From positions 1 through 5,862 of the forward strand of contig JAODAU010000061.1 in NCBI GenBank assembly GCA_025463615.1: a stretch of 5,862 nt of DNA, read 5' to 3'. Below, piece by piece: positions 1 to 5,400 of the stretch. A program made the position numbers and the translations under genes. The notes under the pieces are model-generated. The model saw only the letters and a list, made by a program, of their open reading frames with translations, did not search any database and had not been told where the DNA came from. Origin of the DNA: Microbacteriaceae bacterium (GTDB lineage Bacteria; Actinomycetota; Actinomycetes; Actinomycetales; Microbacteriaceae). Positions within the stretch are counted from its first letter, which is position 1, and each line of letters opens with the position of its first letter.

Positions 1-1
1 C

Positions 2-517
2 TGGGTCTGGTACGCCGGCTGGGCCGACAAGTACCTGCAGGTGGCAGGCAACGGCAACCCGGTGAGCGGCCCGTACTTCAACATCTCGACGCCGGAGCCG
101 ACGGGAGTGGTCGCGGTGATCGCACCACAGGAATCCTCGTTGCTCGGCCTCGTGAGTGTGGTCGCGCCGGTCATCCTGAGCGGCAACACCGTGGTGGTCG
201 TGGCGAGCGAGACGGCGCCCCTGAGCGCGATCAGCCTGGCGGAGGTGCTGGCGACGAGCGACGTGCCCGGGGGAGTCGTCAACCTGCTCACCGGGTCGCC
301 GGCGGAGATCGCGCCGTGGCTCGCCAGCCACGCCGACGTGAACGCCCTCGACCTGGCCGGCGCCGAGGCGCTCGACTGGGTCGACCTGCAGATCGCCGCC
401 GCGGATACCCTCAAGCGCGTGCTGCCGCCTGAGTCCGGGGTGCCGGCGCCGAGCGTGGAGCGGGTCACCTTCTTCACCGAGACCAAGACGGTCTGGCACA
501 CGAAGGCGCTGATCTGA
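2..517 (+). CDS. Aldehyde-dehydrogenase-like protein lacking the catalytic domain (5' end outside window)
   Basis: The open frame runs in from the left edge (first full codon at base 2) and gives 171 residues; the GTG at 41 is internal, because clear homology precedes it (WYAGWADKY). Seen: the order of an ALDH NAD-binding domain is kept, with WYAGWADK, then EPTGVVAVIAP, then SGNTVVV, then PGGVVNLLTG, then a segment matching the usual HxDVxxxxFTGS. Residues that catalysis needs are altered: the PWN motif (Asn169 in human ALDH2) reads PQE, and the NAD-binding Lys (Lys192) is Val. After that point only about 50 residues follow, so the domain with the general-base Glu and nucleophile Cys is absent, yet the tail (FTETKTVWH) resembles the normal ALDH C-terminal oligomerisation strand. 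From memory, short ALDH-like proteins of this kind follow a full ALDH and deoC in other actinobacteria; that partner would lie left of the window. It is probably a non-catalytic subunit or partner rather than a recent pseudogene, since the frame is clean. Family is sure, function is not. Confidence 0.85.
   Translation, partial: WVWYAGWADKYLQVAGNGNPVSGPYFNISTPEPTGVVAVIAPQESSLLGLVSVVAPVILSGNTVVVVASETAPLSAISLAEVLATSDVPGGVVNLLTGSPAEIAPWLASHADVNALDLAGAEALDWVDLQIAAADTLKRVLPPESGVPAPSVERVTFFTETKTVWHTKALI
492..515 (+). repeat. Direct repeat copy 1, in the 3' end of the ALDH-like gene
   Basis: This 24-bp stretch matches 1153-1176 at 22 of 24 positions (differences at 498 and 505). It encodes the last residues of the ALDH-like protein (WHTKALI) and ends one base into the stop codon. 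It is the left border of the segment carrying the orphan gene 530-1111. Confidence 0.85.
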
Positions 518-529
518 TCAGGCACGGAC

Positions 530-1111
530 ATGACCAAACCCGAAACCGATCACGTCGCAGACCCTTGGCGGCGAGCCGCACGCGGCCTGCTTTCCGCAGC
601 AGAACTTGCCGTGCCCAATTTAGAACAGCGGAAGGAACTCGACTCCGCTGCGAGTTCGTACTATTGGGCAGGCGAGCTACTCCTCACGATCGAGGCGGTG
701 CTGCATTTCGCTGTAACGCATGATCTTGCCCTTCCGGGAGCAGCTCTTGACGACGTGTCGGATCTCGTGGCGGGCCTCGATCCGTCGTCCGTGGCGAACC
801 GAGACAGTCTCTATATTCGTGAGTGTCTCCAAGAGGTGCGCCGCAGCGCTGTCGACGCTGACCAGGAGGAGCATGGGACCCGTTCGGACCTATTGACGCG
901 CGCCCGTGCTCACGCCACGTACGAGGTGATGCGAGCGCATCGCGTCATCACCGACGAAAACGCCGGTCAGTTCCCGACCTGGAACGGCATCCCGTTCGCG
1001 TCTCCTGCCCAAGTTCCGGACGACGTTGGTCGAGAAGTCGCGGCTGCATTGGCGAAGGTAGATCGGGACCATGGATTCGACCGTACGACCGGCCGATTCA
1101 CCACCGCATAG
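530..1111 (+). CDS. Hypothetical protein, orphan cargo gene
   Basis: I do not recognise this 193-residue protein. It is soluble, with no signal peptide or membrane segment, and looks mainly helical: a helical N-terminal half (about 12-65, including an aromatic run SYYWAGELLLTIEAVLHFAV at 43-62), a charged helix around 97-140 rich in Arg, Asp and Glu, a Pro/Gly/Trp-containing link (147-164), and a last helix at 165-180. The ATG at 530 is chosen because it starts 12 nt after the ALDH stop; only a weak purine stretch precedes it, so translation may depend on read-on from the upstream gene. It ends in two adjacent TAG stops (1109-1114). GC is about 62% by hand count over 541-1080, clearly below its neighbours, and third positions use A and T freely (for example ttt, tta, gat, cat), unlike the rest of the window. 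Together with the flanking direct repeats this suggests acquisition by transfer. The length of the open frame and its position support a real gene; function is unknown. Confidence 0.75.
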   Translation: MTKPETDHVADPWRRAARGLLSAAELAVPNLEQRKELDSAASSYYWAGELLLTIEAVLHFAVTHDLALPGAALDDVSDLVAGLDPSSVANRDSLYIRECLQEVRRSAVDADQEEHGTRSDLLTRARAHATYEVMRAHRVITDENAGQFPTWNGIPFASPAQVPDDVGREVAAALAKVDRDHGFDRTTGRFTTA

Positions 1112-1152
1112 TAGTCCCCTCGAGTCGGGACCATCGCTGAGACGGGTTAGTC

Positions 1153-1176
1153 TCTGGCGCACGAATGCGCTGATCT
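1153..1176 (+). repeat. Direct repeat copy 2, displaced ALDH 3' end
   Basis: This copy matches 492-515 at 22 of 24 bases. Read in the frame of the ALDH gene it encodes WRTNALI followed by TAG (1176-1178), the counterpart of WHTKALI followed by TGA in copy 1, so even the stop position is conserved. No gene body precedes it; it lies 41 bp after the stop of the orphan gene. The simplest reading is the original 3' end of the ALDH-like gene, pushed away by an insertion that brought its own copy. Confidence 0.8.
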
Positions 1177-1225
1177 AGCGGCGGCGCCATTCGCCAGCGA
1201 TTCGTGACGGCCGGGGACACGCGTC

Positions 1226-1295
1226 CTCGCGGCGGGGTCACGCGGTCGCGGCGGGTGGCGTGCGGGGTGCCGCGACGCGATATCCCCGCCGCGAG
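1226..1295. repeat. 12-bp inverted repeat upstream of the AraC-type gene
   Basis: The arms 1226-1237 and 1284-1295 (ctcgcggcgggg and its exact complement) are separated by 46 bp. A second small hairpin, 1302-1306 with 1312-1316 and a 5-nt loop, follows. Together they could be a T-less terminator for the upstream unit or regulator binding sites. In sequence this GC-rich a chance match is possible, and neither role is proven. Confidence 0.4.
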
Positions 1296-1342
1296 CACCC
1301 TGCCGGGCGAACCGGCGGGAATGGATGTCGGTGGCCCAGCGC

Positions 1343-1348
1343 TAACGT
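1343..1348 (+). promoter_or_regulatory. Candidate -10 box for a leaderless AraC-type gene
   Basis: TAACGT fits the actinobacterial TANNNT -10 pattern and ends 5 nt before the ATG at 1354. No ribosome binding site precedes that ATG, which is the layout of a leaderless transcript. No convincing -35 box was found. Confidence 0.45.
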
Positions 1349-1353
1349 CTTGC

Positions 1354-2208
1354 ATGAGCACTCTCCTCGACACGGCACCGCCGACCGACTCGCTCGACGA
1401 CCTGATCGCACGCCTCCGCTGGACCGTTACCGCCTACGACTCGCAGGCGCTCGAGGCACGCCAGCGCCAGACCTTCACGGGAACGCTGCCCACCTTCCAC
1501 TACATCGTCGAGGGCGAGAGCGTCGTAGCGCAGGGCGAGCACAGCGTCGGCTTCCGCGCCGGCGACTTTGTGCTGCTGCCGCGCGGCGGCGTGCACACGA
1601 TCACCGCCGAGGGGAGCGTGCGTTTCTTCAGCGGAACGATGAGCGTCGACTCGGGGTGGGACGAGGCATCCGGCCCCCGGCTTCCCGACCTGCTCATGGC
1701 GTGCCGACTGCTGCTTCGCGAGCCGCTCGTGGTCGCGATGCTGCGCGGCATGGAGGCGGAGCACGCGTCCAAGCGGCTTGCGGGCTCGGCGGTCATGACC
1801 CGGCTGGCGAACGTGGTCGCCACGTCGGCCATCCGCGCCTGGGCCGAGAGCGAGTGCGCCGCGAGCGACGAGGACTGGCTCGTGTCGCTGCGCGACCCCA
1901 ACATCGCCCTGGCCCTCGAGGCGATCCACCGCGAGCCCGGCTCGCCCTGGACGGTCTCGAGCCTCGCGATGATCGCGCGCTCGTCGCGCTCGCGCTTCTC
2001 CGAGACCTTCCGTGCCGAGGTGGGGGATTCGCCGGCGCGCTATCTCACGCGGGTGCGCATGGAGCGGGCGCTGCGGATGCTGCAGGACGGCTCATCCGTG
2101 GGCCAGGCCGCGTTCGCGCTCGGCTACGGCTCCGATGAGGCGTTCAGCCGCGCCTTCCGCCGCCACACCGGCCGCTCGCCGAGCACGGTCCGCGGCCGCA
2201 CCGCCTGA
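1354..2208 (+). CDS. AraC family transcriptional regulator with N-terminal cupin
   Basis: This 284-residue cytoplasmic DNA-binding regulator has an N-terminal sensor cupin (about 20-100) with FHYIVEGES, a histidine at 49 and GDFVLLPRGGVHTI at 70-83, as in the Cupin_6/AraC-binding group. A C-terminal AraC/XylS domain follows (about 180-280): DPNIALALEAIHREP, a first helix-turn-helix at about 199-218 and a second at about 248-271 (SVGQAAFALGYGSDEAFSRAFRR), ending in the typical GRSPS. The frame is open back to 1204, but the extra 50 residues are low-complexity and Arg/Gly-rich, and homology begins after 1354; the TAACGT box just upstream also favours ATG 1354. Regulators of this architecture often control an adjacent dehydrogenase or redox gene and respond to small molecules or oxidants (RclR is one example). 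Here the neighbours give no clear target, so the ligand and regulon are unknown. It faces the minus-strand gene 2285-2857 across an inverted repeat. Confidence 0.93.
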   Translation: MSTLLDTAPPTDSLDDLIARLRWTVTAYDSQALEARQRQTFTGTLPTFHYIVEGESVVAQGEHSVGFRAGDFVLLPRGGVHTITAEGSVRFFSGTMSVDSGWDEASGPRLPDLLMACRLLLREPLVVAMLRGMEAEHASKRLAGSAVMTRLANVVATSAIRAWAESECAASDEDWLVSLRDPNIALALEAIHREPGSPWTVSSLAMIARSSRSRFSETFRAEVGDSPARYLTRVRMERALRMLQDGSSVGQAAFALGYGSDEAFSRAFRRHTGRSPSTVRGRTA

Positions 2209-2213
2209 CCCAT

Positions 2214-2270
2214 GTGGCTTTTTGTTGCCGATGCGGCGATTTATTCGCGACAACGGCAACAAAATGCCGC
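2214..2270. terminator. AT-rich inverted repeat between convergent genes, candidate bidirectional terminator
   Basis: The arms 2214-2230 and 2254-2270 pair over 17 positions with one T-T mismatch (2219/2265) and one G-U; the inner 11 bp (ttttgttgccg with cggcaacaaaa) are perfect. The loop holds a further 4-bp hairpin (2236-2239 with 2245-2248). It starts 6 nt after the AraC-type stop and ends 15 nt before the stop of the minus-strand gene, the usual place for a shared terminator. The T-run lies in the 5' arm on both strands and not after the stem, so it is not a textbook intrinsic terminator. An operator or a recombination site remains possible. Confidence 0.5.
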
Positions 2271-2284
2271 TTGGGGTCGTGCGG

Positions 2285-2857
2285 TTACGCCGCTACGCGG
2301 TCGTCGCGGCCCGTGACCGCGAGCAGGCGGGACTGGAGCGGCGCGTCATCCGGCAGCGGCACCGGCGCGGCGTACAGCCCGGTGGCCTCGAGGGTGTCCT
2401 TCTGCGGCTCGAACACGGTCCAGACGGCCTCGACGAGCTCCGGATCGAGCTCCTCGGGGGCCCCGACGGCCCGCGCCAGGTCCCAGGAGTGGATCGCGAC
2501 GTCGCTCACCTGCTCGCGCAGGTAGTCGCGCGCCGGCACGCGGTCGTAGGAGAGGCTCACGATCGTCTCGGGCGCGGTGTCGTGCCAGGCGACGGCGGCG
2601 GCGAACGAGTAGAGGTCCCACTCCGCGACCAGGTCGTCGCCGAGGGGTGAGATCGAGCTCTCGGCCTGCTCGACCGTACGGCCGGCGAGCAGGTGTGGCA
2701 CCCACTGCTGCTCCTCGATCACGTGGCTGACCAGGTCGCGCACGGTCCAGTCGTCGTCGGGAGTGGGCGCGTCCCAGTCGGTGACGGCGGCGAGCCGGGA
2801 TGCGAACTCGCGGAACGCCTTCTTCTGCAGCGCCATCCAGTCGTAGTCGTCGGTCAC
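2285..2857 (-). CDS. TIGR03086-type metal-binding protein (DinB / maleylpyruvate isomerase N-terminal fold)
   Basis: The product has 190 residues and is cytoplasmic. Seen: DDDWTVRDLVSHVIEEQQWVPHLLAGR at 34-60 with His45 in the first conserved helix, the hallmark VSDVAIHSWDLARAVG at 117-132 with His123, and a C-terminal YAAPV then PLQSRLLAVTGRD block. This order is typical of actinobacterial TIGR03086 proteins, four-helix DinB-like proteins that bind a divalent metal through conserved His and acidic residues; some relatives are mycothiol-dependent isomerases or transferases. The exact reaction here is not known. The frame is open to 2902, but the GTG at 2857 is chosen because AAGGAG (complement of 2863-2868) lies 5 nt upstream of it. 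It follows the minus-strand membrane protein gene by 81 nt, so the two may be cotranscribed, or this gene may have its own promoter in that gap. The length is normal for the family and no defect is seen. Confidence 0.88.
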   Translation of the reverse strand: MTDDYDWMALQKKAFREFASRLAAVTDWDAPTPDDDWTVRDLVSHVIEEQQWVPHLLAGRTVEQAESSISPLGDDLVAEWDLYSFAAAVAWHDTAPETIVSLSYDRVPARDYLREQVSDVAIHSWDLARAVGAPEELDPELVEAVWTVFEPQKDTLEATGLYAAPVPLPDDAPLQSRLLAVTGRDDRVAA

Positions 2858-2938
2858 GGTGACTCCTTCGTGCGTAGTGGGTCGGATGCCCGCGTCGCTC
2901 ACTGCCCAACGCGCGACACGGCTTCCGGCATTCCCACG

Positions 2939-3712
2939 TTACCGGTGCGGGGAGTCGGGGTAGAGGAATCGGTTCGAGCTGCCCGAGATCGAGCCGTCGC
3001 TCGACCAGTAGTACTGGTAGAACGCGCGCTGGTCGAACCCGGCGTCGTCGACCACGGTGTCCTTCGTGGTCAGCCTGAGCCGGATGCCGTCGGTCACGAA
3101 CACGTGCTCCGTAACGCAGGTCTGCGCCGACTGCAGGTCCACGGTGATCGCCACCAGGCAGATCTCCTTCTCCTGGCTGAGCGCGCCGTAGACGGTCACG
3201 TCGGGCGGCAGGTGGGCGCCGATCTGGTGCACGGTCGACGAGATGATGTCGGAGCCGAGCGCGAACGGCGGGATGTCGCGCGGCTGCTGCGCGGTGGAGA
3301 GCAAAGCGAGCGTCGCGGTGCCGCGCTGGCTCTCCGCGCCGGCGACCCCCGCATCCGTCGCGACCGGGGCGGGTGGATGCGCCGCCCGGCCCACCGAGAA
3401 CCCGATCGCCGCGATCACCAGGGCGGCGACCACGCCCGCGACGACGAGGCCCCAGTGCCCGCGCAGGGCGTCGATCCGACGCGGTGGTCGCGGGGGCGGG
3501 GGCGGGGCGACGGGCGGACGAGGCGGCGCGACATCCTCCAGCACCGGCTCATCGTCGGGCCGGGGAGCCGGAGCCGTCGACCGCGACTCGAGCTCGCGCA
3601 GCGCCCTCAGCTGCTCGGGCGTGCCGTCTCGCGAGAAGGCCAGCCGGCGAAGTTCGGGCAGGCTTTTGTCGGAGAGGTCACCCTCTCGCCCCGATTCCGG
3701 CTCGACGGTCAT
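2939..3712 (-). CDS. Single-pass membrane protein of unknown function, Pro-rich
   Basis: The product has 257 residues. Seen: a charged N-terminal region (1-45, with LPELRRLAFSRDGTPEQLRALRELES), a Pro-rich linker (47-77) ending in PPRRID, one hydrophobic segment at 87-108 (WGLVVAGVVAALVIAAIGFSVG), and a C-terminal domain of about 150 residues. With Arg and Lys before the segment the likely topology is N-in, C-out, so the C-terminal domain would face the cell exterior. That domain has only two cysteines (185 and 199), which could form a disulfide, and ends with an aromatic stretch (FYQYYWSSDGSISG). The start is well supported: GGAGGT (complement of 3718-3723) sits 5 nt before the ATG. The protein has no signature of an enzyme. 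The layout of cytoplasmic tail, proline linker and outer domain would fit a sensor, an anti-sigma-like protein or a cell-envelope protein, but none of these is shown. It is divergent from the thioesterase gene, with 67 nt between starts. Confidence 0.85.
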   Translation of the reverse strand: MTVEPESGREGDLSDKSLPELRRLAFSRDGTPEQLRALRELESRSTAPAPRPDDEPVLEDVAPPRPPVAPPPPPRPPRRIDALRGHWGLVVAGVVAALVIAAIGFSVGRAAHPPAPVATDAGVAGAESQRGTATLALLSTAQQPRDIPPFALGSDIISSTVHQIGAHLPPDVTVYGALSQEKEICLVAITVDLQSAQTCVTEHVFVTDGIRLRLTTKDTVVDDAGFDQRAFYQYYWSSDGSISGSSNRFLYPDSPHR

Positions 3713-3779
3713 TCCTCACCTCCAGCGGCTTCCAGCAACGGTAACCCACCCGCATACTCTGGTCGAGGGAAGGACGACG
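3713..3779. promoter_or_regulatory. Divergent promoter region
   Basis: These 67 nt carry the start signals of two divergent genes. For the plus-strand thioesterase, TACTCT (3755-3760) fits a -10 box, followed by AAGGA (3770-3774) 5 nt before the ATG. For the minus-strand membrane protein, TACCGT (complement of 3738-3743) is a possible -10, followed by GGAGGT (complement of 3718-3723). The two -10 boxes lie so close that the promoters would overlap. No clear -35 boxes are seen. Confidence 0.45.
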
Positions 3780-4280
3780 ATGACCACGGAACCACTGCGC
3801 GAGCGCACAGTCACCTGGGCGGACCCGCTCGTCGGCGCGGAGCGCGCCAAGACGATGGGCGGCCTCGAGTTCATGAGGGCGATGATCGCCGGGGAGATCC
3901 CGCCGCCGCCGATCACGGGCCTCATGAACATGACGGCGGTCAGCGCGGATGTCGGCACCGTCACCTTCACCTGCGAGCCCGACGAGTCGATGTACAACCC
4001 GATCGGAACGGTGCACGGCGGCCTGGTCTGCACGCTGCTCGACTCCGTGCTCGGATGCGCGACCCAGACCACCCTGCCCGCCGGCCAGGCCTACACCTCG
4101 CTCGACATCACGGTGAGCTACCTGCGCCCGGTGCTCGCGTCGAGCGGCCCGCTGACCGCGGTGGGTCGCGTGGTGAAGCCGGGCAGTCGCGCGGCCTTCA
4201 CCGAGGGCACGGTGCACGACGCGAACGGCAAGCTGGTGGCGACGGCCACGAGCACGCTGCTCGTGTTCCCGGTGGCCTGA
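3780..4280 (+). CDS. PaaI family hotdog-fold thioesterase
   Basis: This 166-residue cytoplasmic protein probably hydrolyses an acyl-CoA thioester. Seen: a family-typical N-terminal stretch (GLEFMRAMIAGEIPPPPITGLMNM at 28-51), the hotdog helix motif NPIGTVHGGLVCTLLDSVLGCA at 73-94 with the HGG signature and Asp88 in the position used for catalysis in PaaI-type enzymes, then YTSLDITVSYLRP at 105-117 and a last strand pair (GTVHDANGKLVATATSTLLVF). The length is normal for a single hotdog domain; these work as dimers or tetramers. Start ATG 3780 has AAGGA 5 nt upstream; the frame is open much further left, but that extension overlaps the divergent gene and is not homologous. Substrate cannot be told from the sequence, and there is no phenylacetate pathway around it. 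A 61-nt gap with its own promoter-like box separates it from the cation exporter, so they need not be an operon. Confidence 0.93.
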   Translation: MTTEPLRERTVTWADPLVGAERAKTMGGLEFMRAMIAGEIPPPPITGLMNMTAVSADVGTVTFTCEPDESMYNPIGTVHGGLVCTLLDSVLGCATQTTLPAGQAYTSLDITVSYLRPVLASSGPLTAVGRVVKPGSRAAFTEGTVHDANGKLVATATSTLLVFPVA

Positions 4281-4295
4281 GGCGCGGCATCCGTC

Positions 4296-4310
4296 GCCCG
4301 ATTGTCGGGC
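4296..4310. repeat. 6-bp hairpin, operator or weak terminator
   Basis: gcccga-ttg-tcgggc is a perfect 6-bp inverted repeat with a 3-nt loop, 16 nt after the thioesterase stop. No T-run follows. It also overlaps the place where the -35 box of the exporter promoter should lie, so it could be either a T-less terminator of the upstream gene or a repressor site of the downstream one. Confidence 0.4.
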
Positions 4311-4329
4311 CATTCACGCCTGCGCTTCG

Positions 4330-4335
4330 TAGAGT
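4330..4335 (+). promoter_or_regulatory. Candidate -10 box for the leaderless CDF gene
   Basis: TAGAGT fits TANNNT and ends 6 nt before the GTG start at 4342. That start has no ribosome binding site, as in a leaderless transcript. No consensus -35 is visible at the expected distance. Confidence 0.45.
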
Positions 4336-4341
4336 GGTCTC

Positions 4342-5280
4342 GTGAGCGAGAACCTGAGGCACGAGGGCCACGGCCCCGGGCACAGCCACGCCCACGACGG
4401 CGCCAACCGCGGGCGCCTCGGCATCGCGATCGGCATCGTCTCGGTCGTGCTGGTCATCGAGGTGATCGGCGGCCTGCTCTCCGGCTCGATCGCGCTGTTC
4501 GCGGATGCCGGCCACATGCTCTCCGACCTCACCGGCCTCGTCGTGGCGCTCGTCGCCACCATCATGGCCGCCCGCCCCGCCAGCGACACCCGCACGTTCG
4601 GCAACCGTCGCGCCGAGGTGTTCGCGGCCTTCATCAACGCCGCGATCCTGCTCGCGGTCGTGATCTTCATCGTGGTCGAGGCGATCGGCCGGCTGCTCGC
4701 GCCGGAGGCCGCGGTCGAGGCGCCGCTCATGCTCGGCGTCGCGGTGGTCGGCGCGATCGCCAACACGGCGGCGCTGCTGGTGCTGCGCGGTGGCGCCAAG
4801 GACACGATCAACATGCGCGGCGCCTACCTCGAGGTGCTGGGCGACCTCATCGGGTCGGCGGCCGTGATCGTGGCCGGCGTCGTCATCCTCACCACCGGCT
4901 TCACGCGGGCCGACTCGATCGCGTCGCTGGCGATCGCCGCGCTCATCCTGCCGCGGGCGTTCTCGCTGATGCGCGACGTGATCCGCGTGCTCAGCCAGGC
5001 GACGCCGCGGGGCACGGATGTCGCGCTCATCCGCGAGCACGTGCTCGCCAACCCCGGCGTGGTCGCCGTGCACGACGTGCACGTCTGGTCGATCACGCCT
5101 GGCGCCAACGTCTTCTCTGCGCACGTGGTGGTCGACTCGGTGGTGTTCCGCGAGAACCGCACCGACGTGCTGCTCGACTCGCTCGCCGAGTGCCTGTCGA
5201 AGCACTTCGACGTGGCGCACTCCACGTTCCAGCTGGAGCCGGCCGAGCACGCCGACCACGAGGCCGACCAGCACCGCTAG
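4342..5280 (+). CDS. CDF family cation efflux transporter (Zn/Co/Cd type)
   Basis: This 312-residue inner-membrane exporter of divalent metal ions uses the proton gradient, as known for the CzcD/ZnT group of CDF proteins. Seen: a His-rich N-terminus (H7, 10, 14, 16, 18); six hydrophobic segments at about 26-48, 50-77, 94-118, 129-148, 160-185 and 190-205; transport-site residues H58xxxD62 in segment 2 (ADAGHMLSD); and a cytoplasmic C-terminal domain with the conserved VAVHDVHVWSIT at 241-252. The tail adds three more histidines (303, 306, 311). Odd point: segment 5 reads YLEVLGD (E164, D168), where zinc CDFs usually have HxxxD, so the site would be H-D-E-D. The GTG at 4342 starts the protein just before the His-rich stretch and follows a TANNNT box. 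The length is normal and the frame intact. No metal-responsive regulator gene is adjacent. The metal is inferred; Zn is most likely, but Mn, Co or Fe cannot be excluded. Confidence 0.95.
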   Translation: MSENLRHEGHGPGHSHAHDGANRGRLGIAIGIVSVVLVIEVIGGLLSGSIALFADAGHMLSDLTGLVVALVATIMAARPASDTRTFGNRRAEVFAAFINAAILLAVVIFIVVEAIGRLLAPEAAVEAPLMLGVAVVGAIANTAALLVLRGGAKDTINMRGAYLEVLGDLIGSAAVIVAGVVILTTGFTRADSIASLAIAALILPRAFSLMRDVIRVLSQATPRGTDVALIREHVLANPGVVAVHDVHVWSITPGANVFSAHVVVDSVVFRENRTDVLLDSLAECLSKHFDVAHSTFQLEPAEHADHEADQHR

Positions 5281-5284
5281 CGAA

Positions 5285-5385
5285 AGCTGATCGAGAAAAG
5301 CGGATCGAGCCCGTCGAGATCTCACGCGGAGCTACTGCTCAGGGAGATCTCGACGAGCTCGATCCGCTGTTGGGCTCGATCCGCT
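5285..5385. repeat. Nested long palindrome between convergent genes
   Basis: The core is an inverted repeat with arms 5299-5323 and 5344-5368, pairing at 24 of 25 positions (only C5311/A5356 fails) around a 20-nt loop. Parts of the arms are duplicated outward: 5285-5295 repeats 5299-5309 (10 of 11), and 5374-5385 repeats 5357-5368 exactly. The outer units can also pair with each other (10 of 11), giving a stem of about 100 nt with a small internal loop. It starts 4 nt after the exporter stop and ends 15 nt before the YceI stop. It may serve as a bidirectional terminator, although no T-run follows, or be a dispersed intergenic palindrome of the REP or MITE kind. Confidence 0.85.
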
Positions 5386-5400
5386 CAATCGATGCGGGTG

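Noticed and set aside
41..43. GTG at 41 as the start of the ALDH-like gene
   Set aside because: The frame continues upstream to the edge with the conserved WYAGWADK segment.
1204..1353. N-terminal extension of the AraC-type protein
   Set aside because: The residues are non-homologous Arg/Gly-rich sequence over an inverted repeat, and a better start with a -10 box lies at 1354.
1260..2138. Second plus-strand frame over the AraC-type gene
   Set aside because: An Arg/Ala/Gly-rich shadow with no domain; the AraC frame has full-length homology.
2858..2902. Longer start for the TIGR03086-type protein
   Set aside because: The AAGGAG site points to GTG 2857, and the 15 extra residues are not family-like.
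2693..4345. 550-residue plus-strand open frame
   Set aside because: It overlaps three supported genes in other frames; its product is low-complexity, rich in Arg, Gly and Asp, with no family motif, as expected from antisense GC-rich codons.
4198..5325. 375-residue minus-strand open frame opposite the CDF gene
   Set aside because: It is the antisense of an intact, well-recognised transporter; the product is Arg/His/Asp-rich low-complexity sequence.
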